Of a stretch of DNA of 64,000 nucleotides, positions 11,750-23,689 are shown in pieces. Each line of letters opens with the position of its first letter. Position 1 is the first letter of the stretch. The position numbers were made by a program, and so were the translations under genes. The DNA comes from Terana coerulea (Eukaryota; Basidiomycota; Agaricomycetes; Polyporales; Phanerochaetaceae), in the NCBI GenBank assembly GCA_024811115.1, contig JAKOGH010000324.1, positions 148,984 to 212,983 on the forward strand. Reading direction: 5' to 3'. Under the pieces are notes generated by a model. It was given only the letters and a program-made list of their open reading frames with translations. It was not told the origin of the DNA and made no database searches.

Positions 11750-13866
11750 TCACAGTCGACGAAGGACACTCCCAGCAGCCTTTGAGCTGGGACCAGGCAA
11801 GCGGGACGGCGCTGGCCTAGGGAGCGCGGACTTCACGCCACCAGCGGCGGCAGCACTGCTCGTTGTAGACGTAGTCCTCGAGCTCGTACCCGGTAAACGC
11901 GTTGGCGGCTTCAAACCCGAGCTGGGCGTAGAAGAGGACGAGATGCTCTCCCGTCGCGTCGGTGGCGCAGGACGATATAGACGACTGGTGGCCGGAACAG
12001 ACGCAGCAGGCTTCACGGCGGAGGTAGTTCGCGCGGCCGTGCTCATTGTGCGTTGAGCGGTGGTACCTGCGGCCGATGCCGATCCTCTGACCGCACCGGC
12101 CCTCGTCGGTGCAGACGGCGCCGCGGCGCCAATTATAGACCTCTGCACGCCTTTGACAGGCACTGCAGACTTCGTAGGCTGTTTAACGACCAGGGAGCTG
12201 GGTATATGCGCGCCAGCATTGGACTGCCTCCTCGTCGTTCCGATCCTGGACGGAGGCACAGGGTTGGCGGGACTCAAGGGGATTTGGCAGTGACTGCAGA
12301 GGAAGCGGTGGAATTAAATGTCGCGGAACTTGAGGTAGAGGTGTTGCGGTCATGCTGAACCTTGAAGGTCTTGTTCACGATGCGAAGTGCAGGAGCTGCA
12401 GCAGCGTTCGGCGCTGGTGCCGAAGTGTTCGAGATGATGGTTGGTGCTTGAGGAAGACTGAAGACTGGGGAGCCGTCCGGCAGGGCTGCCGGTGCCGTCG
12501 AGAGTAAACTCGATAGAAGGTGCAGGCTTCGGCGGAGCTGGAGCAAATAATCATTGTCAACGCGCACATCACAAAGTAGAGTCCATTCTCGCTCACTTAG
12601 CTCTTTGAGCCTGGGCATTTCTGTCTCCTTCATAGCCGGCATCTCTTTCAGCACTCCGGTAAGGCTTTCCTCCTCGATAGGGTCGTATCGCTTCAGCATC
12701 GCTTCCATTTTCTTTCGTTCCTCGACGAGGTCAAACGTATCTTCGTCAATATTCGCACCACTGCTTGGTGGCGCAAGGTAGCGCGCCGCAACCTCCTCCA
12801 TCTTCATCTGCTCCTTAGCGAGATCGAACGTGTCCTCGTCATTCCAGTCATGGGATGCGTTCGAGCCCGAAAGCGAAGAAAGGAAGGAGATCTTGTCGTT
12901 GAGAAGGTCGAAGGACATGTCTGTTGAATGCAGGTGGAGGTTGAAGGAGGACTGGAGGTCGACAGAGGCACGCCGTGGGTCCGAGGCTGGCTTGGTGAGA
13001 GACGTGCGAGGACGCGCAAATGATGACGGCGGGGCCGGTGAGGATGATTTACGCCCTACGTGTGCATCCAATGAGGCCTGCGTCACTGGAGAGAGATATG
13101 TTGTCGCGAGAGCTGTAGCAGGCTGTATCGGGCTTGAAGGAACCGAGAGCGCGTCGATATCCTCCGGCGGGCAAACTGTAATATTCGGGAAATCGAGACC
13201 AGGTGCTGGAGTGGGTATATGCGCGTCCTCACCCTCGTATTGGGATGCTGGTGCGTCTGTCAAGGTCATGGCCTCGAGGTTAATCGAGTTAATCACATCA
13301 GCGAGAGGCGTTCCTGAGGGTGCAGGTACACTTGCTAGTGCAGCAAAGGGCTGATACATTTCTGAGTCTGAGTCCTCCTGGATAGTAACAGGCAGATTTG
13401 TGACCAAGGGCGGTATCCGCTCAAGTTCGATATCCGCGAGAGGCCTTCGGCGCATGGAGGGCGACAAAACCTCGTCTCCTTCATCCATGCTATCTTCCTC
13501 GACGTCGCTGTCTTCCTCATTCTCGAGCTCATCTTCATCAAAGCTCCCATCGCCAAAGTCAATCAGTCTTCCCTTCCGCGCTGCCTTTGCTGTCTGCCCG
13601 ACCGCGTACTGCTGCTTGCTCGCATACACGCGGTCGAAGAACGCGGTTACATCTCCTTGGTGCCGACCCTTCTGGGCTCCTCCATCGTTCTCCTTGTCAG
13701 AGCTTTCCTTGTCTGACGCGCTTGCCAGGGAGTCTGGTGAGCGAGAGCCTGTACGCGAGGGTGTTTCGTCCGCGATCGCCGTCGTGAACTTCGCGTTAGG
13801 CGTTGCGAGGGGGTCGAAGGCAGACAGAATGCTGGAGCGTGGCTTGAAAACTTGCGGCACTGACAT
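11750..13866 (-). CDS. Large disordered Ser/Pro-rich protein with KEN motif and DEDTFDL repeats
   Basis: About 705 residues if one base is restored in the four-base C/G run near 12280-12283; read literally, the first frame stops at 12274 after 530 residues and a second frame continues to 11750. The ATG at 13866 is preferred over one 75 nt upstream because SVPQVFKPRSSILSAFDPL reads like a native N-terminus. Visible parts are a KEN sequence in SDKENDGG near residue 60, an acidic block (FDEDELENEEDSDVEEDSMD), and two copies of DEDTFDL followed by E-x2-KME and RY about 30 residues apart near residue 360. The C-terminal half is rich in Ser, Thr, Ala and Pro with basic patches. The KEN box is a known APC/C degron type, so cell-cycle control is possible. 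No domain is recognised. Confidence 0.65.
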
Positions 13867-14501
13867 CGTAAATAGCTTCGTGAGGGCAGAAAAGGAGCGG
13901 AGGGAGGATTGTGGTCGTCGTGGTCGTCGGCAGTGCTGCAAGCTTCAGCTCGAACCACCCTCGGCGTGCCCTCGGGCTTTGTCACGTGAGCGTGTATTCC
14001 GGCCCTTCTGCCATTTTGGGCAGGCGAGCAAGTACGTTCAAGAACCTCCGAATTAGTCTTCAGTTTTGCTTCACGCTTCACTTAGCATAGCATACGGGTA
14101 CTGGACACATCATGGCGGTATCATTACTCAAGAGCCGGATTTTTATTGAAAAGTTCATATATACCTTTGGACGCGGGCCTACCACCGTGACCGAAACTCC
14201 GTGGCAAACCTCAACAAGTATCGTGGCTATTAAATAAGCACCAGTCAGTCGCAGGGGTCAGTCATGCTCTCTTCCGTCCATCGCAACAACTTCATAACTT
14301 TTGTTGTACAGCTTAGACTACACTCAAGCGTGAACTGCGCATGATTAAGTATGAATACGGGTTTGTAATCACTGTCGACTGCACGAGACTCTCCGAACTT
14401 AAATCGATTACCCGCTACTAGTAGAAGCAGTCTTCTCCGAAAGCTGAGTAGGCCATGGGACCTTTGAGAAGTCCTTCTAGAGCATCCACTTCTTGTGAGA
14501 C
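13867..14501. other. Intergenic
   Basis: This is the promoter side of the disordered-protein gene, with AT-richer sequence around 14150-14420. No coding frame or repeat is evident. Confidence 0.4.
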
Positions 14502-15668
14502 TTACTGCTGTATCTTGCGGTAGTTGTTAAGGGAAGAATGAAGCCGCCCCACGAGAATCTTGTTTTCGTCTTGGTATTCGCGTAGTTCCGCCTGGCGCGC
14601 TGCGAGAAGACCCTCGAGGTTTTTTGACGCCTCACCAGCCTGGTGCTGATTACCACTTGAATTGACTCAACCGGCTTTACTAGTATAGATGCGCATGGGC
14701 CTGCTAATAGGCATGTCATTCTGCAGGCTTCTTCCAGAGACACCGTTGACACCAACAGAGATGCTAAAATCATATCAGCGCATAATCCTGAAAGTGAATT
14801 ATGGACGAACTTTGAGCTATATTGTGAGCGAGAATTTGTAGGTTCGTATGCCGGAGGATCCATATACATTCCTTCCGTGTGATCGACTGGCTCCGGACTC
14901 GGAGAATCGAGATTGACAGGAAGTGTATCATGAACTTGAATGGGGCTGGGTAAGGCCCGGGCCTCGAGGCTTTCTGGTTCAAGTTTCAAGCTCAAGTTGG
15001 CCCTCGGCAGAGTAGTGCCTTGCAGCGAATCCATCCATGACTGAGACCTCTCGCCACTTTAATTAGTCAGATTCAGCCAGTTGTACCGTAGAGGTCAAAT
15101 CAATGCTCACTTACGAGAACAGAAGCCTGTGCATATTTTGTATTCTTTCTATGAGCCTTATCAGTCGCCTGTACGGCTTTCCACCTTTCCAGTCTTTTGC
15201 GTGAGTCGTGTGGAACCTCACTACAATTCTGCCTCGATTGCCTCCAGCACCTGCGAGATTGCTAGTTAGATCCCTTCTTCTGCGCATCAATAGTACTTCG
15301 TACCATGCTCAAAGCGATTCTCCCTATTCAACCGCCTGTCAACTTTTGCCCCCTTTGTATTGAGAATCAAAATAATCGGGCTGACATGGTCATGTGGAGG
15401 TTTGGTGTACTATATGAGAATAATTAGATCAGTTAAAGGACACTTCAGTGACTCCAACAACCTACCATCACCCTTCCCACTCTCTCCGGCAGTTTAATCG
15501 TCGCGACGACTTTGGCGAACTGACTGTCAACAACAACTAGTACAACTGTACCAGGTGCAATGCTCTCAACTGGGACGGAAGTAGTGGTGCAGTCTCTGAG
15601 TAACTAGCTGGGGAACAGACCAGCTCAAGACTGGCTTTCTTTGTTGCAGACAGTAGCTACTTATACAT
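14502..15668 (-). CDS. Multi-exon protein of unknown function with C-terminal coiled coil
   Basis: Exons 15595-15478, 15409-15304, 15250-15115 and a large exon starting at 15056 chain with matching phases and good splice sites (GTAGGT/ATAG, GTACGA/GCAG, GTAAGT/AAAG). A tiny first exon with ATG at 15668 (ATGTATAA, then GTAGCT) is possible. The peptide starts with TVVLVVVDSQFAKVVATIKL, continues through KPYRRLIRLIERIQNMHRLL, then a Pro/Glu-rich part (SLKLEPESLEARALPSPI), and ends with a helical stretch (NLEGLLAARQAELREYQDEN) encoded near 14640-14505. The junction before that last exon is not resolved, and the end may be the TAA at 14502-14504 or a further exon after GTAAGT. I do not recognise the family. 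Confidence 0.5.
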
Positions 15669-15832
15669 GTGTAGTCCTAAACTGTACAGTACCACCCGGT
15701 ATCCTCGTGTATGTACTAGAGCAGTCCAGAACAATAGAGAAACACACAGAAACCACGGTATCGATGAAAGAACAATAGATAGGGGTAGAAGACAATGGAA
15801 ATGAAAAGAATGTCCTAGAGACGCCCAGAAGT

Positions 15833-16050
15833 TCATGACACTGACTCCAAGACGAACACCACCTTGATAGTGCTATTCTCGTACACAAGCTGGTACGCAG
15901 ACTCTTGTTCGTTAGGCCACCGATACTCTTCGTGCCATGATACCAGGTGTAGATCGGAAGGGTTATTGTTGTTGCGACTGAGGGACGTGACTCTACACCG
16001 TCAGCGTTAGCCAAATCCAAATCCTGGTGTTCCTCCGGAGCGGCGTCCAT
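15833..16050 (-). CDS. Small open frame, possible gene remnant
   Basis: An ATG at 16050 opens a short frame (DAAPEEHQDLDLANADG). From about 15977 another frame reads well to a stop at 15833 (DLHLVSWHEEYRWPNEQ, then LVYENSTIKVVFVLESVS). The two need a one-base shift or an unrecognised splice to join, giving about 72 residues. Codon use and the Trp/Glu-rich sequence look coding. The family is unknown, and it could be a remnant of a longer gene. Confidence 0.3.
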
Positions 16051-16559
16051 CAATGTTGAGTTACAAGGGCAAGCAGCGTAGAGAAACAAAGCGGCTAGAG
16101 TTGGACGGGACTGTAACGGACAAATCCAAGGTGAAGTTGCACACTTGTGGGTGGAGAGTGGTGCTGCGTATCCTCTGTACGTTGACTGCTGTCGTCCAAG
16201 ATATATTGATAACACGGTTCTCACGAGAGCCCTAGCAGTGGCTCTACACGTACGGAAGACGTAATCATGATTGCGGTTGGAGTTTCCTCTCCTGTTTGAA
16301 TAGGACCTGGCGGCTGTCTGTAGGTAGTGAAGCAACATCTGATCATTTAGCCACTCCACCGGACTAACCAATCTACATGAAGCGAGCCGACCTGACTTCA
16401 AGTACATTTGCTATTCCTTGTATCGCTATTTGTTGTTTGTCCTCCGACTCTCCTATTATAATCCTTTTTTCCACACCCAGGCGTTGCCAGATGTTGTTTT
16501 CTTACTGAGTTATGTTGATTTGTTTTGATTTGTTTTGCAGGTACGTGAAACGTTGTTGA

Positions 16560-18533
16560 AGGTCGGTGGGCGTGTTGGTGGCTGCGCAGAATCGCAAGGA
16601 TGGCGAATCCAATAAATTCGTGGGGACGAGGGGAAGACGAAGAATGCGGGGCGAGATGGACCAGATCGACTCTTGACAGGCGGGTCGGATGGATCGAATG
16701 GGACAAGCTCAAACTCTCAATTGCACTCCTTGCAAAGGAGCTGAAGGAGCCCTCGCAAGCGGTCTTGTTACCGTAAGCCCTTAAAAGTCTATCATCCAGG
16801 TCAGAAATGACATGAGCTCTGGAGAAAAGGCGGCACTTACGAGGAGTAGGGACATAGAGAACCACATCAGGAGCAGGGGCGAAGCCAGAGGCGTTGCCCA
16901 TAGAGGTAGTGCCAAAGCGTAAGGGGGCTTGCGGCGACCAACAGAGCTCTAGAGTACAGCATGGGTGAGAGATGCTAGCATAGGGGACCATGGTAAGACG
17001 CACCTCAACGACAACACCAGCGTTTTCCTTCTCGTCCGCACGACGGCTAGGTGTATCAAGTATGGACGACTTTGTCGAAGGGGCTACCGTGGCTCCGTTG
17101 GACTGGACTTCGGCCATAGCGACGGGGAAGACGAAGCGGACCTGTTTGTGAACGGCCGGCACGGGCTCGGCGCCAGGGAGCCAGCTCTCAGAAACCTCGA
17201 GAATGTCCTCCGCAGCAGAAGCCATGATCGCGAGTGGTACGCGGGCGATAGGCTCGGAAGGCTTGAGCAGAACCTCGGTGTCGTACACAGGATCCCCAAC
17301 CGCCTGGGTGAGCGTGCTGTCGCCACGGATGGTCTGGTCGGCAGCCTCGGGCGTGAGACGCAGCGGTGTCCTTGACCTTCTTCTCGAGACAGACGAGGCG
17401 GCACTGGAGAATAAAGGCATGGGCCGTCATGCTCAGCAGCTTCGACTCCAGAGTCGTCCCTTTCTTCGTCAGCTTAGCGTTCTTGGCCTTGAGGTTGTCG
17501 ACCGAATCGGAGTGACCGGCAATCGCGGTGCCATCATTGACCTCGACCTGGAGAGATTCTTCTTGACTATCGGCCTCCGGAAGAGCAATCGTAGAATCTC
17601 CGTACTCGTCCTCGAATTCTTCCGCCTCCTCGATAAACTCGTGCGCATATATCTCCATACGATCTAACGCCTCTTGGTCCCTGAGATGCGCCTCTTGTGC
17701 CCTGAGTTGCGCCTCTTGTGCCTTCTGCAGCTCGTTCCGCACATCACTTTCTCGAAGACATGCTTTGTGTTCACGACGACATGCATCGCGTTCGCGACGA
17801 TAAACATCGAGCAAGCAGGTTCTGAGCAAGTCGTTGCTGTGCTCAAGCTGAGCCACGCGTCCAGAGAGTTCTACGCGTTCCGAGAAGTCTGCCTCCAGCT
17901 TTCCTCCCATATCCTGCAGCTTCTCCGTCGCATCGGATAACTGCGTGGTCAGCATGGACACTTGAACATCCGCTTGGGCTGCTGCCTGGGAAGCACGGTC
18001 GCGTTCAGATTCCAAGCAGTGCGCAACCTGAAGGAAGTCGTAGTCGCCGCTCTCCCTAACTGTGCAGATCTCCTCTTGAAGACGGGGTGCGTTGAGCTGA
18101 GCTGTCGCAGCCTTGCGTCGTTCTTCTTCCAGTGCGCCACGGAGATCAACGCGCTCGGTCTCAGATACTTCAAATAACCCCTGCAGACCATTAGCCTTGA
18201 CCTCAGCCGCCTCGACGGACCCCTCCAGACTGTTGACCTTAGCCTCGGCTTCCTCCAGGGACCCGTGAAGAGTCTTGACCTCGTCAGAGAGCTCGCCACA
18301 GTACTTCGTCTTGAAAGCAAGCGCAGCCTTGATGCGGATGTTATCGATTGGCAACGTGTTGAAGTCGAAGCCCACAGCGGCAGCCTCCACCTATGATGCG
18401 CATGAAGTGAGACAAGTCCCGGTGGGAGATATGCAAGACAGCGTACAGGTATATCAGATTGCTTGGTAACAACGCCAGACAAGGGGTGCTTGGAACATAT
18501 GCGCATGCGGAGGGCGGCGGCGTAGGTGAGCAT
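16560..18533 (-). CDS. Coiled-coil protein, copy 1 (frame disrupted)
   Basis: Exon 1 (18533-18447) and a 56-nt intron are followed by a long exon from 18390. The N-terminus is short (LTYAAALRMRICSKHPLSG), then VEAAAVGFDFNTLPIDNI, then about 300 residues of Glu/Ala/Leu-rich heptads typical of coiled coils (for example SLEEAEAKVNSLEGSVEAAE). A less helical C-terminal part contains VSESWLPGAEPVPAVHKQVR. Compared with copy 2 there is a net four-base insertion near 17360 that shifts the frame, and a five-base G/C run near 16922-16926 that appears one base short. Introns at 17003-16949 and after 16841 are supported by copy 2 or by good borders. The 3' end is uncertain (about 16560). A structural or scaffolding role is only a guess. 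Confidence 0.6.
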
Positions 18534-19130
18534 TGTCAATGTCGGACGGTCAAGTGTTCAGCGTAAGGAAAAGCAGCGACGGACTCGAGGAGAGACAACA
18601 GATAGTAGAGTTTGCGAGAGTAGATGAAGGCTGGAGCTCGCAGCTGGGGTGGGGTTTTATCATAGCATGCTGCTAGCCGCATTGCGATCCTGGCTGGGAA
18701 ATAGGAGGTGTCAGCTTGGTCCTTGTTGTTTGCCAGCAGTCAGCCACATATAGGTTAGCTCACAGAGATTCAATACGCACCTTTTACTGAAGCCTTCACC
18801 CAGAAGGCCCTACGCTAGCATGGCCATTCCGTGTTGTACCCAGTCGCTGGCAAGCGTTGGGCAAGCGACATGACCCTGAAACGGATTGATTATATCAAGG
18901 TCGATGTAGGTATGACCGGCTGGCCGCTTGACTGGTAATAAGTACGAGAGCATAGTATAAAAAAGTGAAAGTAAGGGTGTAGAAGGGAATGAACCCAAAA
19001 ACGGATGTTGGTTCGTCGAAGAGAGGAAGAACGGTAACAAAGAGATAAGATGACGTAATCTGCGCTTAGCGCAGCCCTGCGGCGACTTCCGATCAAAACG
19101 CCACAAAGGTTTGGCAACCGGTCAATCGGT
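18534..19130 (-). repeat. Duplicated upstream region of the coiled-coil gene, copy 1
   Basis: About 600 bp upstream of the coiled-coil start closely matches 44170-44749 in inverted orientation. Shared blocks include CTTTGTGGCGTTTTGATCGG, a TTCCTCTCTTCGACGAACCA stretch and CTTGATATAATC. The match fades at about 19130 / 44175. It probably carries the shared promoter. Confidence 0.7.
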
Positions 19131-20344
19131 CACGGTCACGGCGGTGGCTCTTCACTGCGTTCCAAGCCCTGATAGCACGACCCTGTGAAGTTGAGGTACC
19201 TGTAGCTAGATAGAGGGTCAATTTAGGACAGCTATGGGAACAGACATGTTAGGTCCGTGCACGCACACTTCGTAGAGCCTGAATAGATGACTCGTGCCGA
19301 TTGCGTCCAGCTGGCGCTTCTTCAGTGATACGGACCTAGACGCGTGATGGTGGGTGACCGATGCCGACCTCTGTCTACCTCCTTTCTGTCCGACTACCAC
19401 GACCAACCACCTATCGCCGTGGGCTGGCGATTATAGCCTATACGCACGCCGGAGTTTGAACTGCAGGCGTTGTGTGTGCTGCCGAACGAGTAATAGTATC
19501 ATGTCGCCTTCATCTCCCACCTTCTCCAGTCCTCCGAGCTTATGTGCTTCATTTCACCATCCGGCACTGAATTCCTCAGGATCTTCGGTATAACACGCCA
19601 AGTTCTGTTTCTGACAAGGATATCCCTCTCAAAAATGAAACACACTTGTCTGTGCAACCCGTGCAGATATGTCCGTCATCGACCCGAGACCAAGTTCCTC
19701 AGTGGCTCATTGTTGCGTATTTGGGCAGTATAGTGGGTATCATTAAGTTTTTGGGGAAGCTGGTTGGGGGAACAGGTCACAGGTGAGCATCGTGGCATAC
19801 CTACGAATTGATGCTGTACTGAGCTTGCGTACATGCTCAGGCTAATAATCTTGGCTATTAACATGCATATATGCGCGCCATAGGATAGTATATGCGCTTA
19901 TACACATCAGTAAAATCCTTCACTGGTTTCTTCGCTTTATTTTGCGCTTTACTGAGCTTGACCATTGAGTGCAGTGAGCTACAGGCTGTTTTACACAGAG
20001 TCTACAGTGACTGACTCCTTCCCATCTCTGACTCACGCCGCAGCCGTGTAACAATTTTGCCGTCAAGGTCTGTACTACTGCACTTTCATTCCTCCGATTG
20101 CGGGGTAAAGGGCACACAACTGACCCTTTGTGTAGCTGTGCAAGGCATCTTGGACCCGAGTCAACAAAGAAATCGACAAGGAAATATACCTGGGCATCCG
20201 TGAAGTCTGATGTTAGGTGAGGATCTATCGCGAACAGGGCATCCAAGTAAAAAATAATGGTAATATTCTCTCCTCTGCGGCCGTTGCACCACCCGGCTGA
20301 TCTACACCATACGTCTTCAGTATTTTCAACATCCCACCACAGGC
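19131..20344. other. Region without supported gene, between duplication edge and VPS41 fragment
   Basis: A 192-codon minus-strand frame (20498-19920) overlaps the VPS41 fragment and looks like a chance frame. Nothing else is recognised. Confidence 0.35.
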
Positions 20345-21195
20345 GTACACACTCACCAGAATAGAATCTGTGAAGCCCCACTCCGTGAGCATCATCAACA
20401 TCTGCGTCAACGAGACGGGTGACTTCATCGGCACAGTCTCTATGGACGGTAAGCCCCCTGCGCCTCCTCACCACCCCGCTCCTCATACCATCCTGCAAGA
20501 CAGGTCATGCTCTACTTGCTGTCCACGCCCGAGGTATATCACATTGACAAGAAGCGGCCGCTGCATACACTCATGCTCGAGCATGGCTTCGCCAAGCGCA
20601 GCTCGCGCGTGTTCGTGCGCGGCGGCCTGGCCGGCGCGCTCGTCCTGCACGACAAGGGCTGGCTCGGTCACAAGGAGACGGTGATGCACAGCGGCGAGGG
20701 CCCGATCCGGCAGGTTCAGTGGCAGGGGCGGCTCATTGCGGGGGCGAATGACCTGGTCCGTCGCCGTGCGTTTGCTTTCCCGCGTCGGTACATGCTCACG
20801 GATACGCACGCAGGGCATCAAGATATACAATACGACCTCGCCGATGCGCATAATATTCATCGACCGCCCCGCCGACTGCCCCCGCGCGGACCTGTTTACG
20901 TGCACGCTGCACTTGCAGGACGACTCGACGCTGATCATCGCGTGAACGGACCAGATCCAAGGTCGCGCGGAGCCGCACGTGCCCGCGCTCGAACACGAAC
21001 GTGAACGCGGGCCTCCCACCGGTACCGCTCGTTGTCGAGATCCCCGTCGTCTTCCATCTCGACTGCATGATCGTCGGCGTCGTCCCGCACCTCATGTTCG
21101 CCACCCCGGAGCTCGTTGCGCCACCCACCGCGCCGGGAACGCAAGGGGACTGCAGCAAGACGCAGTCGCAGCGAGGAGGATCGGGGACAAATTGA
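20345..21195 (+). pseudogene. VPS41: VPS41 beta-propeller fragment (HOPS subunit), degenerate
   Basis: Three pieces match the N-terminal WD-type propeller of fungal Vps41, a HOPS tethering subunit acting in vacuole and endosome fusion: about 20370-20448 (KPHSVSIINICVNETGDFI), 20504-20755 (FAKRSSRVFVRGGLAGALVL, GWLGHKETVMHSGEGPI) and 20814-21195 (FIDRPADCPRADLF, LQDDSTLIIA). Introns with GTAAGC/CAG and GTCCGT/CAG borders separate them. Lesions: the phase between the first two pieces does not match; the conserved Trp after LIIA is a TGA at 20943-20945; and an extra base follows about 20 nt later. After that the other frame reads PLVVEIPVVFHLDCMIVGVV, as expected for the family. The rest of the roughly 1,000-residue protein is absent, so this is a partial, broken copy. 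Confidence 0.75.
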
Positions 21196-21836
21196 CGTAA
21201 TTAGATTTTGAATAATATTGGCCTGCCTATTTAGGCCTTGTAAGCCTCCTTATATGCCCGAATATATCAACTACCATCCACCTGTCTAGCTCTGTCTGCG
21301 CCGCTCGTACCAAGGTCTGGCTAGGTTAGGCTATGCCGCTAATCATGCATGATTACTATTCGACTGACACAGATCCTTATAGTATGCGGTAGGTACGTAG
21401 AGTCTGGTCACTGATTACCTATAAGGATGGATGCACGGTCTTTGTATGCCACCAACCACGGTGGTCTGTTTAGGTCCACGTTGGCGCTCCAGCTCGACCT
21501 ACATAGGCACTTGGTAGCAAGGCCTGGCACGCAGTGCTTGGCTACCCGCTTTCGTGTTGCCTGCTCGCAACACAACTCAAGCATTGAATCAGCTGCGGTT
21601 TCAACATTCCGAGAGGATTAGAAGGCAGATCTTGTAAGGTCGGCTTTCCGCTACAACTGTGAGTAATGTTTCGTTTGGGGCTGACACGTAGCATATACCA
21701 CTGGGTATACGTGCAACCTACGATTCTTGTGTTGACTCTGTCCGTTGCTAACCTTTCTCGTTGACGATAGCCCATTCAGCAACTGCATACCCTGCACAAC
21801 TCGTCCTACATTCGAACTCGCGAAGCTACGTGATCT
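21196..21836. other. Intergenic upstream of F-box gene
   Basis: AT-richer sequence with no supported gene. It probably includes the promoter of the F-box gene starting at 21837. Confidence 0.4.
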
Positions 21837-23260
21837 ATGGAGTTCGCTGGAGCTCAAGATTCTACCTCAATCGTTGCGAAGAGAGTTCGACTACCCCTGA
21901 GATCGTTGCTTTAATCATTGACCATTACGCCCTCCATCCAAACTCGGCACTGACACCTGGGTATATCAGTAAAAGAGAATATCTTTCCATAAGCCTCACA
22001 TGCCGCTACTGGGCCGCGAGATGTCGTACAGCTCTATTCGGGATTCTGACACTGCACTCTCATGATGACCTGCGCTTCCTCATGGATCTATTGCGAACTC
22101 CCAACACGAACATCTATCCGTCTGTATCCCAGTGCCTACGGATGGTCAATGTATCACATTACGGACCGTGGGGCCTTCCGTGGTTCCATCATCTCGGCCA
22201 ACTATGTGTGCTGATGCACTCCCTGAAGGACAATGGCAGCACCCTCCAAATCTCAGGGCCTGGTTCCGACTACGCTCCGTCTTCCTTTAGTGCAGGGCTT
22301 CCCAGAACTCTGCCTGGCTCGATGTTTCCGTTCCTGACTGTCCTGGAACTCTCCAATCTGCGATTCCGCCGCGTAGCAGACCTATTGAAGTTCACGGATG
22401 GCATGTCGTCCCTCATGGCCGTCGATTGCGCAGACCTTACTTTCGATGAGCAGGTTTCTGCCCCGCCTACGACCGGCAGGCGTCGTCGCTCTGCACCCGA
22501 ACTCCAAAGTGCGTCCGCCTTAGGCTGCGGAGACTGTCACGCACAGCTGGCGCTGATGTCGGCCATCACCAACAACGCCTCCAGGAGCTTTTTTTGAAAT
22601 GAACGACGACGACGATGCCTGGACCAAGGCCACTGAGCTACTCCAAGGCGCTGCTGAAGGTATCTGTTCCTCCATCGCAGAAGAGCATGGACACGAGCTG
22701 GCGGCTGTATGGGAATCAGGTTGGTCACGCTGCTACTCGTGGAACTCTTGCTTTTTAGCTAAAGCTCTACGACAGAACCCGATACAAGCGGAAAAGCCTG
22801 GCGCTTTACCATTGGGCAGGTGGTGCTCATATTGTCTTTAACGGCTGGTCGGCGTGGAGAGGTCGCTATATCCAAGGTCGCTGTGGACTACGAGGGGGAC
22901 TCGATGAATCTAGCCCAGCTGAACTCCATCGAGCAAGCTTTCTTGGTCCCAGGCCGCATCTACGATGTGGTCGTGACGACGGAACAGGCCGACGCCTTTA
23001 GGTCCCTTCTCGACGCTCTCGCTGTGAAAGAGTCGGTCTTGGCGCAGACGAGGGACAAGGGCCGCGTGGAGCTGCGGCTCTGGAGGGCACCGGAGGACAT
23101 CACGGCGTCGGATGTCCTCGCCATGCCTACAGATCATATGGTGGATAACAGCAATGTCACTCTCACGGTACTGCAATGCTTTGACCTGATGCTATGTAGG
23201 ACCAAGCAGGAGAGAAGTGCGTACCTTCGTCGGATATCAAAACGGACCGGCATTAGCTAG
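21837..23260 (+). CDS. F-box protein (two homopolymer frame breaks)
   Basis: The start is ATG at 21837; its frame (EFAGAQDSTSIVAKRVRLP) leads into the F-box (PEIVALIIDHYALHPNS, then LSISLTCRYWAARCRTALFG) only if one base is added to the four-C run at 21894-21897. The frame then runs to the seven-T run at 22589-22595, where one T is extra and creates a premature TGA. Past it the sequence continues as EMNDDDDAWTKATELLQGAA, a 56-nt intron (22720-22775), and a last exon ending at 23260. The full product is about 455 residues. The core LPRTLPGSMFPFLTVLELSNLRF is shared with the F-box genes at 47.4-51.1 kb and the relic at 43.7-44.1 kb. It is either a pseudogene or a good gene with two sequencing indels. 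Confidence 0.7.
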
Positions 23261-23349
23261 CCAAAGATTTGATGTGGCGCAAACTCTAAGCTGTATTGCA
23301 CGCGATGCCGGATATCATTGGAGACCGAAATAGAGTCAATCTGGTACCC

Positions 23350-23519
23350 AAGCTCGACGTCGTGAGGAACTAGGAGGGCAGTACCGCTGACGCTAAACAC
23401 GACTTTTATGGGTATAGCGTGAGCGGTGTCCCGGGACGATATCTCGACGGAGAGAGCGTAGCTGCATGCCAAGGCAGACAAAGTGAGCAGAACGTGAAGC
23501 TCGGAACTGTATCTTGCAT
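23350..23519 (-). pseudogene. Relic of the secreted-protein family (third copy)
   Basis: The peptide ALSVEISSRDTAHAIPIKVV followed by PHDVEL aligns with the first exon of both intact copies. The ancestral ATG is at 23519, but one base is out of phase inside the signal-peptide region. Similarity ends abruptly at PHDVEL. Nothing of exons 2-4 is seen, so it is a truncated, frameshifted relic next to the 3' end of the TPR-CHAT gene. Confidence 0.65.
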
Positions 23520-23689
23520 GAGCCTGAGACACAGTGTGTTTAGAAGAACTTTCCTGGCTGCATATACCGCGTTCTTGAGCGCCACTGCCGGGGGTGTCTC
23601 TTATAGACAATGGGTCAATTCAACCCCTTTTTCATGTTCTCACGAACGAGACAATATTGAACAACATGAGATTCTGTGACGCCAACCCT

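Noticed and set aside
16398..17420. The entire 340-codon minus-strand frame as one protein
   Set aside because: Its first 15 or so codons are a shadow of the coiled-coil frame and its tail runs through introns and 3' flank. Only the middle is homologous to copy 2, so it was merged into the coiled-coil gene model.
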